A DNA stretch of 9,552 nt from Robiginitomaculum sp. Lineage in GTDB: Bacteria; Pseudomonadota; Alphaproteobacteria; Caulobacterales; Maricaulaceae. The notes beneath the pieces are model-generated. The model was given only the letters and a program-made list of their open reading frames with translations, was not told where the DNA came from and did no database searches. The position numbers and the translations under genes were made by a program. The stretch is from positions 1 through 9,552 of the forward strand of contig JAKITZ010000086.1 in assembly GCA_021647805.1 (NCBI GenBank). Reading direction: 5' to 3'. This document shows positions 1-6,690 of the stretch, piece by piece (position 1 is the stretch's first letter; every line of letters starts with the position of its first letter).

Positions 1-197
1 GTGCAGTGGGCTTTAATGGGTTCACTGGCGGCTCTTTGACATGGTGAATATGCGATAAACCTAGCGAAACGTGGGTTTTAACAAAGCCTTGCTTTAGCGA
101 TGCGTAAAAACCACATTGTTTCGTGGTGAGATTTTTTGAAATTTATCCGCTGGGGAAAATGATTAAAGCGGGTAATGGTTTTTATTTATCGAAAATC
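1..197. other. Left-edge stretch with an imperfect hairpin, no gene called
   Basis: No convincing coding sequence is visible. An imperfect inverted repeat spans 65-123: CGAAAC (65-70) pairs with GTTTCG (118-123), and GTGG/TTTT at 71-79 pairs with AAAA/CCAC at 107-114, with small bulges. A short inner hairpin AAAGC/GCTTT lies at 83-95. A short open frame running in from the left edge (stop at 37-39) could be the tail of an upstream gene, but is too short to identify. No T-run follows the hairpin, so it is not a clear terminator. Confidence 0.35.
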
Positions 198-222
198 CTA
201 GCAACAAGAAAATATCGGATTG

Positions 223-420
223 TTAGCTACGGTTTTTGTCGGCTTTTGATCCAGCAAGAATAAAATGTTTGGAACAATAAAAGCACCATGCTTCGCCATC
301 ATCATTAAGATCGTAATAAACCTTTGGGTGGCCGGATATGCCGCCATCACAAGCAACTCGTAAACTCTCCACAATGGTGTCCAGTGGTTTTCCATGTGGT
401 TTATTTACTGTCTGGGTCAT
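223..420 (-). CDS. Zinc-finger domain protein, CHCC type (NDUFS6-like)
   Basis: A 65-residue protein of the short alphaproteobacterial zinc-finger family related to the mitochondrial complex I accessory subunit NDUFS6. The likely zinc ligands are C24, H31, C46 and C49, set in the family-typical contexts CDGG-x2-GHPKVYYDL and CFYCSKHFIL. Its length matches the free-standing bacterial members, so it appears complete. The bacterial members have no settled biochemical role; involvement with respiratory complex I is inferred from the mitochondrial relative. The ATG at 418-420 is preceded by a weak AGG. The gene is divergent from the ABC ATPase, with a 67-base shared upstream region. It is probably host chromosome rather than mobile-element DNA. 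Confidence 0.88.
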   Translation of the reverse strand: MTQTVNKPHGKPLDTIVESLRVACDGGISGHPKVYYDLNDDGEAWCFYCSKHFILAGSKADKNRS

Positions 421-487
421 TAATGTGGCCTGTTAGCTTGTAGATACTGTTGATTACGCATAGTTATGCAAGCGTGCCTGTCGGTCA

Positions 488-1480
488 ATGCGGGTTTTCA
501 TTTCTAAGGACAATAAATTGCCTAAAGCAGCTGAGAATTTACCGGAATTTGCTATTTCAGCATTTGATCTGGAAAAAATCTATCCCGGGCAAAAAGGTTT
601 ACCGCCTAAACAGGCGTTAAAAGGTATTAGTCTTGATATACCGCGCGGATCGATATTTGGGTTGCTAGGGCCTAATGGTGCTGGAAAATCAACATTGATC
701 AATATTTTTGCCGGCTTGGTGCAAAAAACTGGTGGGCGCGGCGAAATATGGGGCGTTGATATTGATAAAAATCCGCGACAAGCAAGAGCTGCCATCGGTG
801 TAGTGCCGCAAGAGATCAATATTGATCCGTTCTTTACTCCGATTGAAAGTCTGGAGTTTCAGGCCGGATTTTACGGAGTTCCAAAGAGCGAACGTCGGTC
901 TATGGAAATATTACAAGCCATGGGTTTGGAAGATAAAGCCAAGGCCTATGTGCGAACTTTGTCCGGCGGTATGAAACGAAGGCTATTGATCGCCAAAGCA
1001 TTGGTGCATTCACCGCCGGTTCTTGTACTGGACGAGCCGACCGCCGGTGTTGACATTGAACTACGCCGTCAACTTTGGGACTATGTGCGCGAGCTAAATG
1101 CTAATGGTGTAACCATTGTGCTGACCACCCATTATCTCGAAGAAGCACAAGAGCTTTGCGATACTATAGCGATCATAAATCACGGCGAAGTAGTGGCTTG
1201 CGAGGCCAAAGACAGCTTGATCAAACGCCTCGATCAAAAAACTTTGCTGATCCAGCCACAAAAAGAATTAAAGGAAATTCCTGCGGCATTGTCCGGACTA
1301 GATACTACATTGCGCGCCGATGGTGCTTTGGTCATTCGCTATTCGACAACTAAGCAAGGCATTGGCGGGTTGATCGAGCAAGTACGTAACTGCGGCATTA
1401 AAATCAACGATTTACAAACCAAAGAGCCGGGGTTGGAGGAAGTGTTTATCGAGCTTACTGGAAATAAAGCCGGCAAATGA
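488..1480 (+). CDS. ABC transporter ATP-binding protein
   Basis: A 330-residue nucleotide-binding subunit of an ABC exporter of the DrrA/YadG/NodI-like group, which energises transport by a separate membrane permease. In order: A-loop region near Y32, Walker A GPNGAGKST at 61-69, Q-loop Q108, signature LSGGM at 158-162, Walker B LVLDEP at 179-184, D-loop near 187-189 and switch histidine H215. The C-terminal extension after about residue 240 is typical of this group. All catalytic motifs are present, so the ATPase should be active. The start is uncertain: the ATG at 488 has no ribosome site, while an in-frame TTG at 518 follows AAGGA with ideal spacing and would give 320 residues. No permease gene follows; the downstream DNA enters the tRNA-like site within 100 bases. 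The substrate cannot be predicted. Confidence 0.93.
   Translation: MRVFISKDNKLPKAAENLPEFAISAFDLEKIYPGQKGLPPKQALKGISLDIPRGSIFGLLGPNGAGKSTLINIFAGLVQKTGGRGEIWGVDIDKNPRQARAAIGVVPQEINIDPFFTPIESLEFQAGFYGVPKSERRSMEILQAMGLEDKAKAYVRTLSGGMKRRLLIAKALVHSPPVLVLDEPTAGVDIELRRQLWDYVRELNANGVTIVLTTHYLEEAQELCDTIAIINHGEVVACEAKDSLIKRLDQKTLLIQPQKELKEIPAALSGLDTTLRADGALVIRYSTTKQGIGGLIEQVRNCGIKINDLQTKEPGLEEVFIELTGNKAGK
506..520 (+). promoter_or_regulatory. Ribosome binding site and alternative TTG start for the ABC ATPase
   Basis: AAGGA at 506-510 is followed after seven bases by an in-frame TTG at 518-520. The annotated ATG at 488 has no comparable site, and the ten residues between the two starts are not part of the conserved ABC domain, so translation may begin at 518. 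Confidence 0.5.
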
Positions 1481-1512
1481 AATTGTTATTAGTTGGCGTG
1501 AAGTTTTCGCAT

Positions 1513-1534
1513 TTGCCCCGTTGCTAGGGCGCAA
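1513..1534. repeat. Stem-loop after the ABC ATPase gene
   Basis: TTGC (1513-1516) pairs with GCAA (1531-1534), and CCC (1517-1519) pairs with GGG (1527-1529), with one bulged C and a seven-base loop. It lies between the end of the ABC gene and the stop codon of the recombinase, so it could slow transcription from either side. There is no T-run on either strand, so it is not a standard intrinsic terminator. Confidence 0.3.
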
Positions 1535-1542
1535 TGACTCGG

Positions 1543-3210
1543 TTAGGTTCCGCCTCCATTGGAATGTTGTTTCCATAAGCAACCGGAGCTCAGCTGGATA
1601 GAGCGCTGCCCTCCGAAGGCAGAGGTCGTGAGTTCGAATCTCGCCGGGTGCACCATACCACCATCATAGTCATTACTGCCCTTTGCACCCTCGCTAAGTC
1701 TTTGAATTACTTGGAAAGGTAGGCTTGGTTTGGTGGTTCGAAGTCCGGTGCTGCGATCATAGGGGATTTTGTGGGTAAAGGCTAGTTTTAGCAGTGTTCT
1801 TTTATGCTTGATATTGCCAGATAACCATAACTTACAAGGGTTTAGCAAGAACTCAAAAGCGGTTCGAAGTGAGTCCTCAAAGCTAGTATTTGGCATGGCT
1901 ATTTCACTGGTTTTTTCTTGCCATATTAGCTTATTCGTCTCGATTTTGTTGATACGGCGCTCATAGGCGGTAATGATTGTGGTGCTTGTTGCCTCAACAA
2001 TCCTGTCCATAAGGCTTTCTATTTCTTTATCAGCCTGTTTGATTTGGTGCTTTATGGCCTTGGCTTGCTTGACTCGACTATCTAGCCTGTTCTCCCAAAG
2101 CTGCTTGAACATGGTCAAGCCAGTTTTTACAAGCTCTTTGCTTGGTTGTAGAGTTTGCAAGACTTGCTCGAACTCATCTTCTAGTTTTTTACGTGGGCTC
2201 GATTTGCCAAAGCTATCGCAGGCTTTGTTATGGCAGAGGTAATAAGCATATTTCTTGTAACGACCTTTTGACCAACAAGCAGTTAGGGTTGCGGCGCAAT
2301 CACTACAAGAGATAAACCCGCGTAAGATAAAGTCAGAACTTACATCTTTGCGTTTTACGGCTACTGGCTTGGCTGTAAGCCTGTCTTGTATTCTTTGGAA
2401 CATTGCATATGAGATTAAGCCCTCATGATGACCTTTGCGCATAGCTACATCCCAATTGGGACGATGGATCATTCCGGCATAAAGAGGGTTTTGCAGCATG
2501 TTCTTAACCCGTTGGTGCCGGATCAGACCTCGAGCATCTCTTGGAAAATACGGCAGTTCTTCTAAATGGTGCAGAACTTCGGCTTGGGTTTGAAATCTGC
2601 CAGAGGCGAAGCCCTCAAGGGCTTCGGCTATTATACTAGCCATAGGCTCATGACGTACCAATATCTTGCCATGTCCCGCTATACGCTCATAGCGATAACC
2701 AAGAGGTGCGGCAAATACCCAATAGCCATTCATGACACGTCCGCGCATTCTGTTTTTTGTTTGCTCACCGTTTTTTTGGCGTTGATGTTGGGAGACTACA
2801 GCAAGCAAATTCTCAACAAGCTGGCTATCTGAATCCTCACCAAACTCAATTGATGGGCTTTCTAAGATGCCACCTGCGGCAAGTATCGCCGAGCGTAATT
2901 GTAGATGCGCTTCTATGCCACGAGCAAGGCGAGATATATCATCAATGATCACCACATGGGGGCTTGCTTTGTTTTTGCTTAAATAAGCTAGCATGTCTTG
3001 CATAGCAGGACGATCCACAAGACCACCTGATATGTCGTCTTTGAAGACCTCGACAATCTCATAGTTCTTATATTTAGCGTATTCACGACATCTGGTAATT
3101 TGTGAGTTCAGCCCATCACCAAGTGTCGCCTGTTTAACCCCTGATACACGAGCATAGATAACAGCTTTGGTGGCAAGGTTTGTTAGTTTCTGAGCTTGGC
3201 TTTTATACAT
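1543..3210 (-). CDS. Large serine recombinase (site-specific integrase)
   Basis: A 555-residue large serine recombinase expected to cut and rejoin DNA at attachment sites to integrate or excise the element. The N-terminal resolvase domain (about 15-155) contains YARVS with nucleophile S23 and the arginine-bearing segment DDISRLARG (90-98). A recombinase DNA-binding domain follows (about 165-280), then a zinc ribbon with C302/C305 and C326/C331, and a coiled-coil segment (about 375-435). Length and order fit the family. Unusually, residues 519-544 are encoded antisense to the tRNA-Arg-like sequence, and the last eleven codons lie beyond it, so the C-terminus depends on the integration junction. 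The ATG at 3208-3210 has only a weak upstream AGAAAG. The small gene at 3282-3497 lies upstream on the same strand. Confidence 0.95.
   Translation of the reverse strand: MYKSQAQKLTNLATKAVIYARVSGVKQATLGDGLNSQITRCREYAKYKNYEIVEVFKDDISGGLVDRPAMQDMLAYLSKNKASPHVVIIDDISRLARGIEAHLQLRSAILAAGGILESPSIEFGEDSDSQLVENLLAVVSQHQRQKNGEQTKNRMRGRVMNGYWVFAAPLGYRYERIAGHGKILVRHEPMASIIAEALEGFASGRFQTQAEVLHHLEELPYFPRDARGLIRHQRVKNMLQNPLYAGMIHRPNWDVAMRKGHHEGLISYAMFQRIQDRLTAKPVAVKRKDVSSDFILRGFISCSDCAATLTACWSKGRYKKYAYYLCHNKACDSFGKSSPRKKLEDEFEQVLQTLQPSKELVKTGLTMFKQLWENRLDSRVKQAKAIKHQIKQADKEIESLMDRIVEATSTTIITAYERRINKIETNKLIWQEKTSEIAMPNTSFEDSLRTAFEFLLNPCKLWLSGNIKHKRTLLKLAFTHKIPYDRSTGLRTTKPSLPFQVIQRLSEGAKGSNDYDGGMVHPARFELTTSAFGGQRSIQLSSGCLWKQHSNGGGT
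1579..1655 (+). tRNA. tRNA-Arg(CCG)-like sequence, probable hybrid attachment site
   Basis: A 77-base cloverleaf can be drawn: acceptor 1579-1585 with 1645-1651, D-stem GCTC/GAGC (1588-1591/1601-1604), anticodon stem CTGCC/GGCAG (1606-1610/1618-1622), T-stem GTGAG/CTCGC (1628-1632/1640-1644), and an encoded CCA at 1653-1655. Loop CTCCGAA carries anticodon CCG (1613-1615), specific for arginine. The body matches the usual alphaproteobacterial tRNA-Arg(CCG), but the 5' end does not: there is an A-G mismatch at acceptor pair 4-69, and position 8 is G where U is almost universal. It may therefore be a non-functional or hybrid copy created by integration. A recombinase gene runs antisense through it. 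Confidence 0.75.
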
Positions 3211-3235
3211 GTCTATTTCTTTCTATCATTAGTTC

Positions 3236-3266
3236 ATTCTATCACAGCGCTAGACTCGGCGCTAGA
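3236..3266 (-). promoter_or_regulatory. Possible recombinase promoter with a direct-repeat operator
   Basis: Two perfect direct repeats, GCGCTAGA on the plus strand at 3247-3254 and 3259-3266, are spaced 12 bases apart. On the minus strand, a TAGAAT -10-like box lies at 3236-3241, and the repeats fall over the spacer and the -35 position, where no good -35 hexamer exists. This fits a regulated promoter whose activator or repressor binds the repeats, allowing the recombinase to be expressed apart from the upstream small gene. Confidence 0.4.
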
Positions 3267-3281
3267 ATCTACATTCGTTTT

Positions 3282-3497
3282 TTAGGGTTTTTGTGGATTA
3301 TTTTCGCAAGGCTCCAGCTCAAAACCCAAATCAACAAATTGAGACATCATATCCCATAGGCATTGCAGCACCTCGATCTTTTGATCTTCGGTTAAATCAA
3401 AGTCTTTGAATTGGTGAATATATTGTTCTACATCGAGTTTTAAGATTGGTGAGTTGCTGTTTTTAGGCACAGCATGGCCATCATCATGATTGCTCAT
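3282..3497 (-). CDS. Small acidic protein preceding the recombinase
   Basis: A 71-residue hypothetical protein. Its C-terminal half (about 30-65) is a predicted amphipathic region, LTEDQKIEVLQCLWDMMSQF, followed by VDLGFELEP. I recall short proteins with an FVDLGFG-like ending next to phage or island recombinases in alphaproteobacteria, but their function is not established to my knowledge. The ATG at 3495-3497 has a strong ribosome site, AAGGAG, six bases upstream, so the gene is very likely translated. It lies 71 bases upstream of the recombinase on the same strand and may be cotranscribed. A role as recombination directionality factor or expression modulator is possible but only inferred from position. 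Confidence 0.75.
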   Translation of the reverse strand: MSNHDDGHAVPKNSNSPILKLDVEQYIHQFKDFDLTEDQKIEVLQCLWDMMSQFVDLGFELEPCENNPQKP

Positions 3498-3546
3498 GGA
3501 TACTCCTTTATTGTTGGGATGGGTTAATTAAATTGGGGGTTTTGTT

Positions 3547-3583
3547 GCCAATTATGCCGCCATTTAATAGGCGCAATATTGGC
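3547..3583. repeat. Imperfect hairpin between divergent genes
   Basis: GCCAAT (3547-3552) pairs with ATTGGC (3578-3583), and inside it CGCC (3558-3561) pairs with GGCG (3570-3573) around an eight-base AT loop. It lies in the 177-base gap between the small acidic gene and brnT, near the start of the minus-strand transcript. It may act as a binding site or a leader structure; no T-run makes it a terminator. Confidence 0.45.
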
Positions 3584-3612
3584 GTATATGGAGACTACAA
3601 TAGCACAATATA

Positions 3613-3624
3613 GGAATATATTCC
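3613..3624. promoter_or_regulatory. Perfect 12-base palindrome GGAATATATTCC
   Basis: A perfect dyad 27 bases upstream of the brnT -35 box and in the upstream region of the divergent small gene. Its size and symmetry suit a dimeric regulator; BrnA or a host factor are candidates. No direct evidence of binding can be seen. Confidence 0.4.
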
Positions 3625-3639
3625 AATAATTTATACTTC

Positions 3640-3668
3640 TTGACTGTATGGACAATTGTCTATATAAT
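3640..3668 (+). promoter_or_regulatory. brnTA promoter with overlapping palindromic operator
   Basis: TTGACT at 3640-3645 and a perfect TATAAT at 3663-3668 are separated by exactly 17 bases, a near-consensus sigma-70-type promoter. A perfect palindrome GACAATTGTC (3651-3660) sits in the spacer, where a bound ribbon-helix-helix antitoxin would block polymerase; BrnA is known to autorepress its operon. The predicted start site, about seven bases past the -10 box, coincides with the brnT ATG at 3675, implying a leaderless message. Confidence 0.82.
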
Positions 3669-3674
3669 AAATAA

Positions 3675-3962
3675 ATGGAATTTGAATGGGATGAAAGCAA
3701 AAACAAGAGCAATATTGCCAAGCATGATCTTAGTTTTGAACAAGCAATTGCGATCTTCAAAAATCCGGTACTGACCAGAATTGATACTCGTAAAAACTAT
3801 GATGAAATTCGAGAAATTAGTACAGGTGAAGTAAATGGTAGTGTTGTTTTGGTTGTGGTGCATACCGATAGGAACAACATTACCCGGATAATTTCTGCGA
3901 GATTAGCCAGCAAAACAGAAAGAAAGGACTATTATGACTATTGTAAAAACATCATTGAGTGA
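3675..3962 (+). CDS. brnT: BrnT family toxin
   Basis: A 95-residue BrnT toxin, a ribonuclease with a RelE-like fold that inhibits translation until bound by BrnA. Family features are FEWDESK-x3-NIAKH at 3-17, the D37/R39/Y42/E44/R46 cluster, RIISAR at 71-76 and ER-x4-Y near 82-87. The length is normal and nothing is missing. The ATG at 3675 has no ribosome site and appears to coincide with the transcription start, so translation would begin on a leaderless message. The 3' end overlaps brnA by 29 bases, which is usual for toxin-first BrnTA operons. The likely role is stabilisation of the element or stress-linked growth control. Confidence 0.93.
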   Translation: MEFEWDESKNKSNIAKHDLSFEQAIAIFKNPVLTRIDTRKNYDEIREISTGEVNGSVVLVVVHTDRNNITRIISARLASKTERKDYYDYCKNIIE

Positions 3963-4224
3963 CGCAAAGCCACTTACCAAAGCTGAAATAAAAAAATTCA
4001 AAGCGCGTAAGGATGAAGATATTGATTTTTCTGATATTCCTGAATTGGATGATAGATTTTGGAAGAATGCCCGGGTCGTCATGCCCAACAGCAAGGAAAA
4101 GGTCTCAATTAGACTTGATAAAGATGTTCTTGAATGGTTCAGGTCGCAGCAAGCTAGAGGTTACCAAAGCCGGATCAATGCTGTGCTAAAGGCCTTTGTA
4201 GAAGCCCAACAATCAAGGCAATAA
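3934..4224 (+). CDS. brnA: BrnA family antitoxin
   Basis: A 96-residue BrnA antitoxin that binds and neutralises BrnT and represses the shared promoter. The N-terminal and middle part includes the toxin-contacting region of the family, with DIDFSDIPELDDRFWKNAR at 29-47. The C-terminal part (about 56-91) is a ribbon-helix-helix DNA-binding domain, starting KVSIRLDKDVLEWF. The ATG at 3934 has an AAAGGA ribosome site inside the end of brnT with about seven bases spacing, so brnA can be translated independently of the apparently leaderless toxin. That difference could favour antitoxin over toxin production. Confidence 0.93.
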   Translation: MTIVKTSLSDAKPLTKAEIKKFKARKDEDIDFSDIPELDDRFWKNARVVMPNSKEKVSIRLDKDVLEWFRSQQARGYQSRINAVLKAFVEAQQSRQ

Positions 4225-4225
4225 A

Positions 4226-4402
4226 ATGGATAAAGACAAACACGGTAATGAAACAACGTCTGAACCGACTGAATCTCCTGCTGAAATTGCCTATATCCGT
4301 GCCAAGCTTATAGAAGCAGAGAAACGTGGCTTCACCAAATTAGGCCGCGATGAAATCTTAGCAAAATTCAAAGATGAAATGCGGAGAAATGGCGAGTTAT
4401 AA
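4226..4402 (+). CDS. Small ParD-tail-like protein in the brnTA operon
   Basis: A 58-residue protein starting one base after the brnA stop codon. Its ATG at 4226 has AAGG in the end of brnA with suitable spacing, so it is probably cotranslated. The first 20 residues are polar and look disordered. Residues about 20-58 (AYIRAKLIEAEKRGF, then EILAKFKDEMRRNGEL) resemble the toxin-binding C-terminal tail of ParD-type antitoxins, but the ribbon-helix-helix part that ParD has in front is absent. It could be a free-standing anti-toxin tail acting on a ParE-like toxin elsewhere, a third component acting on BrnT, or a remnant. The family resemblance is from memory of the motif, not from a search. Confidence 0.72.
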   Translation: MDKDKHGNETTSEPTESPAEIAYIRAKLIEAEKRGFTKLGRDEILAKFKDEMRRNGEL

Positions 4403-4404
4403 AC

Positions 4405-4674
4405 CTAACGCGATCTGACCTTTTGCTGTTGTTTTTGTTTTTCTAGCCTTTGTTGGATTTGGTTTATTTCTTGTGAGATATCCACGCGCTGTTTACCTAT
4501 TGCTTGATGTGCTTTAGCTAGGCCTTGTTGGCGGATTTGGCCTTTTGGCACTAATTGTTGCCTTGGGGTTTGTGGGGTGCGCAGGAACTTATCTATGGCT
4601 TGACCTTTGGCTTTTAGGCCAGCTAAGCGCTTGGCGTAAGTTTCCTCAGAGACTGGGTTAAATCGTTCTTTCAT
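4405..4674 (-). CDS. Small basic coiled-coil protein downstream of the coupling protein
   Basis: An 89-residue hypothetical protein, strongly basic and glutamine-rich. The C-terminal half (about 50-89) carries a heptad-like helix, ISQEINQIQQRLEKQKQQQK, suggesting a coiled coil and perhaps nucleic-acid contact. The ATG at 4672-4674 has AAGAG upstream overlapping the stop of the coupling-protein gene, only 12 bases away, so the two are very probably one transcript. It converges with the 58-codon gene, leaving only two bases between stops and no room for a terminator. It may be a relaxosome accessory or a remnant of a relaxase, but I do not recognise a named family. Confidence 0.7.
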   Translation of the reverse strand: MKERFNPVSEETYAKRLAGLKAKGQAIDKFLRTPQTPRQQLVPKGQIRQQGLAKAHQAIGKQRVDISQEINQIQQRLEKQKQQQKVRSR

Positions 4675-4686
4675 TATGTGGCTCTT

Positions 4687-6450
4687 TTATTCGGCGGCGA
4701 TTACTGAGGGTAAGTTTTCAGGCGTAGATGCTGGCCTGTACTTCAAGCCTTTTGGCACCATGTCCCAATCATAATAAGTGGCACGTGGTAGGCGCATGGG
4801 CTTAGAGCCTGCAATAAAGATAAAGGCAGAGCCTGATTGCCGGCTGGAAGATTTCTCCAACTGATCTGGCCTTGATACGTCATCAAGCTCATAGCTAATA
4901 GTGGTTGAAGAACCGCCATTACCATTTGTAAAACTAGTTTTTTTGACTTTTTCTTTGCCTAAACGATCAGAGATGTATTTCTGGCTATCAAGGTCATTAT
5001 TGGCAAACATGATGAGTACGCCAGAATTAGCAATGAACGTCTCCCAAGCAACACCGTAATGCTCTTTGAGCTGGCTAATGTCTTGGGCAATAATAAACAG
5101 CTTAACTCCAAACTTTGCAGCCTCTCCGGCGGCACGTTTAATCCGCTCCATTTTACCCATTAGTGGAAACTCATCCATAACGAATAATGTGCTATGCTCT
5201 GGCTTGGCAATGGATAAATCCTGCGCTGCATCAAAGGCGGCATTGAACAACAAACGTATCCAAGGCTTATAGCTTTCGCCTAATCCAGCAGGCAGAACAA
5301 TGTAGATACTTACGTCTTCTCGCTTTAACTCGCGCATATCAAAATTGCTGATCCGAACAAAATCGCTCATGACTTGGCTGTCCAAGAATTTAAGTGCCGT
5401 GCGCACAGTCTCAACTACCGAGCCAAGCTCTTTTTCTGGACGGGCTTCATTGGCTTCGCCAAACCTGCGCACAATGCCACCATAGGCTTCACATACAGTC
5501 ATAGCGTTCCAAAGGGCGGAAAGCTCTGAGCCCATGAGTAAGTCACGAACAGTGCCAAGATGATTATGTTCTGGGATAGACCTTGCCCCAACATAGGCAA
5601 TGGTCATGGCTAGGAGCTTTCTTGCCGCATCCGTCCAATAAGGATCAGAGGATTTCTCGAATTGAATGCTCTCGGCCAGCATGTAACATTTATCTATAGC
5701 AAAGGGATCATTATCAAAGTCTATCTCTGACATGGGGTTCCAAGTATGGCTTGTCATGCTCGTTACACGCATAGGATCAAGCAGAATGACCTTCTGCCCC
5801 AAGATTTGCTGTCTAAAAGCCGCAGTCGCCTCAAAGTTCTCACCGCTTGGGTCATAGATGATGGCACTGCCCTTATGGTGCAAAAGATTAGGAATGATAA
5901 AGCTGGTGCCTTTACCTGCACGGCTACCGGCTATCATGGTTACATGGCGATCATCATCAAAGGTGATCTTCTGCTCAGCAAGCTTTGGAAACCGCAAAGC
6001 CGGTGCCACGCTTAGCAAGAAGCCTTGCTGCTTATACCGTGCAAAGCGCGCACGAATAACCCGAAAGCTAGTTGTTACAGATGATTTACGATCAGCCTTA
6101 AAAGCACGGCGGTTAAGCCGCCAAGTAGTAAATAAATCCCAATTCTTTGTGAGTGTTAAATAACTGGCACAAACCACCGTAAAGGCCAAAAACACTAAAA
6201 ATGCAACAAAGGCTAATGTTATGGCCAAGCTAATCATTACCGCAACCAGCCCCGGAAACAAAGACACAAAGCTCAAGGCAAGCGCCGGAATGATCAAAAC
6301 CAGCCCAAAGCTCATAAACCCAAAACTGCGCGATGACGTAAATAGTGGAAACTTTTGCGTAGCTCGCCGCAAAGCCACAAGACCAGCTTTAAGCCTATTA
6401 GGTATTTCTTTTAATTCACCAATTTTACCAAAAGCAGTTTGATTGCTCAT
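4687..6450 (-). CDS. Type IV coupling protein, VirD4/TraG family
   Basis: A 587-residue inner-membrane ATPase that links relaxase-bound DNA to a type IV secretion channel during conjugation. Two hydrophobic segments near residues 43-65 and 66-98 anchor the N-terminus. The cytoplasmic ATPase shows Walker A GSRAGKGT at 175-182, a conserved IYDPSGE at 198-204, Walker B LFVMDE at 422-427 and a sensor-like IIAQDISQLKEHYG at 453-466. All motifs are present and the length is normal, so it is likely functional. The ATG at 6448-6450 follows AGGTGA with suitable spacing. The small basic gene follows in the same transcript. No relaxase or pilus genes are in the window, so the element may be mobilisable with helper functions, or its relaxase lies to the right. 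Confidence 0.95.
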   Translation of the reverse strand: MSNQTAFGKIGELKEIPNRLKAGLVALRRATQKFPLFTSSRSFGFMSFGLVLIIPALALSFVSLFPGLVAVMISLAITLAFVAFLVFLAFTVVCASYLTLTKNWDLFTTWRLNRRAFKADRKSSVTTSFRVIRARFARYKQQGFLLSVAPALRFPKLAEQKITFDDDRHVTMIAGSRAGKGTSFIIPNLLHHKGSAIIYDPSGENFEATAAFRQQILGQKVILLDPMRVTSMTSHTWNPMSEIDFDNDPFAIDKCYMLAESIQFEKSSDPYWTDAARKLLAMTIAYVGARSIPEHNHLGTVRDLLMGSELSALWNAMTVCEAYGGIVRRFGEANEARPEKELGSVVETVRTALKFLDSQVMSDFVRISNFDMRELKREDVSIYIVLPAGLGESYKPWIRLLFNAAFDAAQDLSIAKPEHSTLFVMDEFPLMGKMERIKRAAGEAAKFGVKLFIIAQDISQLKEHYGVAWETFIANSGVLIMFANNDLDSQKYISDRLGKEKVKKTSFTNGNGGSSTTISYELDDVSRPDQLEKSSSRQSGSAFIFIAGSKPMRLPRATYYDWDMVPKGLKYRPASTPENLPSVIAAE

Positions 6451-6592
6451 AAGCCATCACCTTTAATCTAAGCGCCAATATGTTTATGAATTTGCGAGGA
6501 GAGCAGCGTTAAGCAATGCCACTATAATCCGACTTATCAATGTTCTTGGATGTTTTGTGCCACGAAGAACCACAGACGAAAACCTGTCAAAA

Positions 6593-6635
6593 TTGATACT
6601 ATCAGTTTTGATAGGTGCAGGGCGTTGCTTATCAA
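6593..6635. repeat. Nested inverted and direct repeats, possible oriT part
   Basis: CTATCA (6599-6604) and TGATAG (6609-6614) form a hairpin with loop GTTT. TTGATA occurs directly repeated at 6593-6598 and 6608-6613, and inverted as TATCAA at 6630-6635. A small inverted repeat followed by a G-rich run (GGTGCAGGGCG) next to a coupling-protein gene resembles the organisation of transfer origins, but no known nic sequence is recognised. Confidence 0.45.
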
Positions 6636-6690
6636 GATCAGTACGCCTTTTAGTTCCAGTACGTCCATACCGGCTTAGTGATACAACCTG

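Noticed and set aside
198..395. Overlapping minus-strand frame inside the zinc-finger gene
   Set aside because: It is a shifted frame of the CHCC zinc-finger coding sequence, which has clear conserved ligands in its own frame.
1481..1600. A short frame after the ABC ATPase that could be the start of a permease (reads WREVFAFAP)
   Set aside because: It has no usable start codon, ends within about 40 codons inside the tRNA-like sequence, and is too short to assign.
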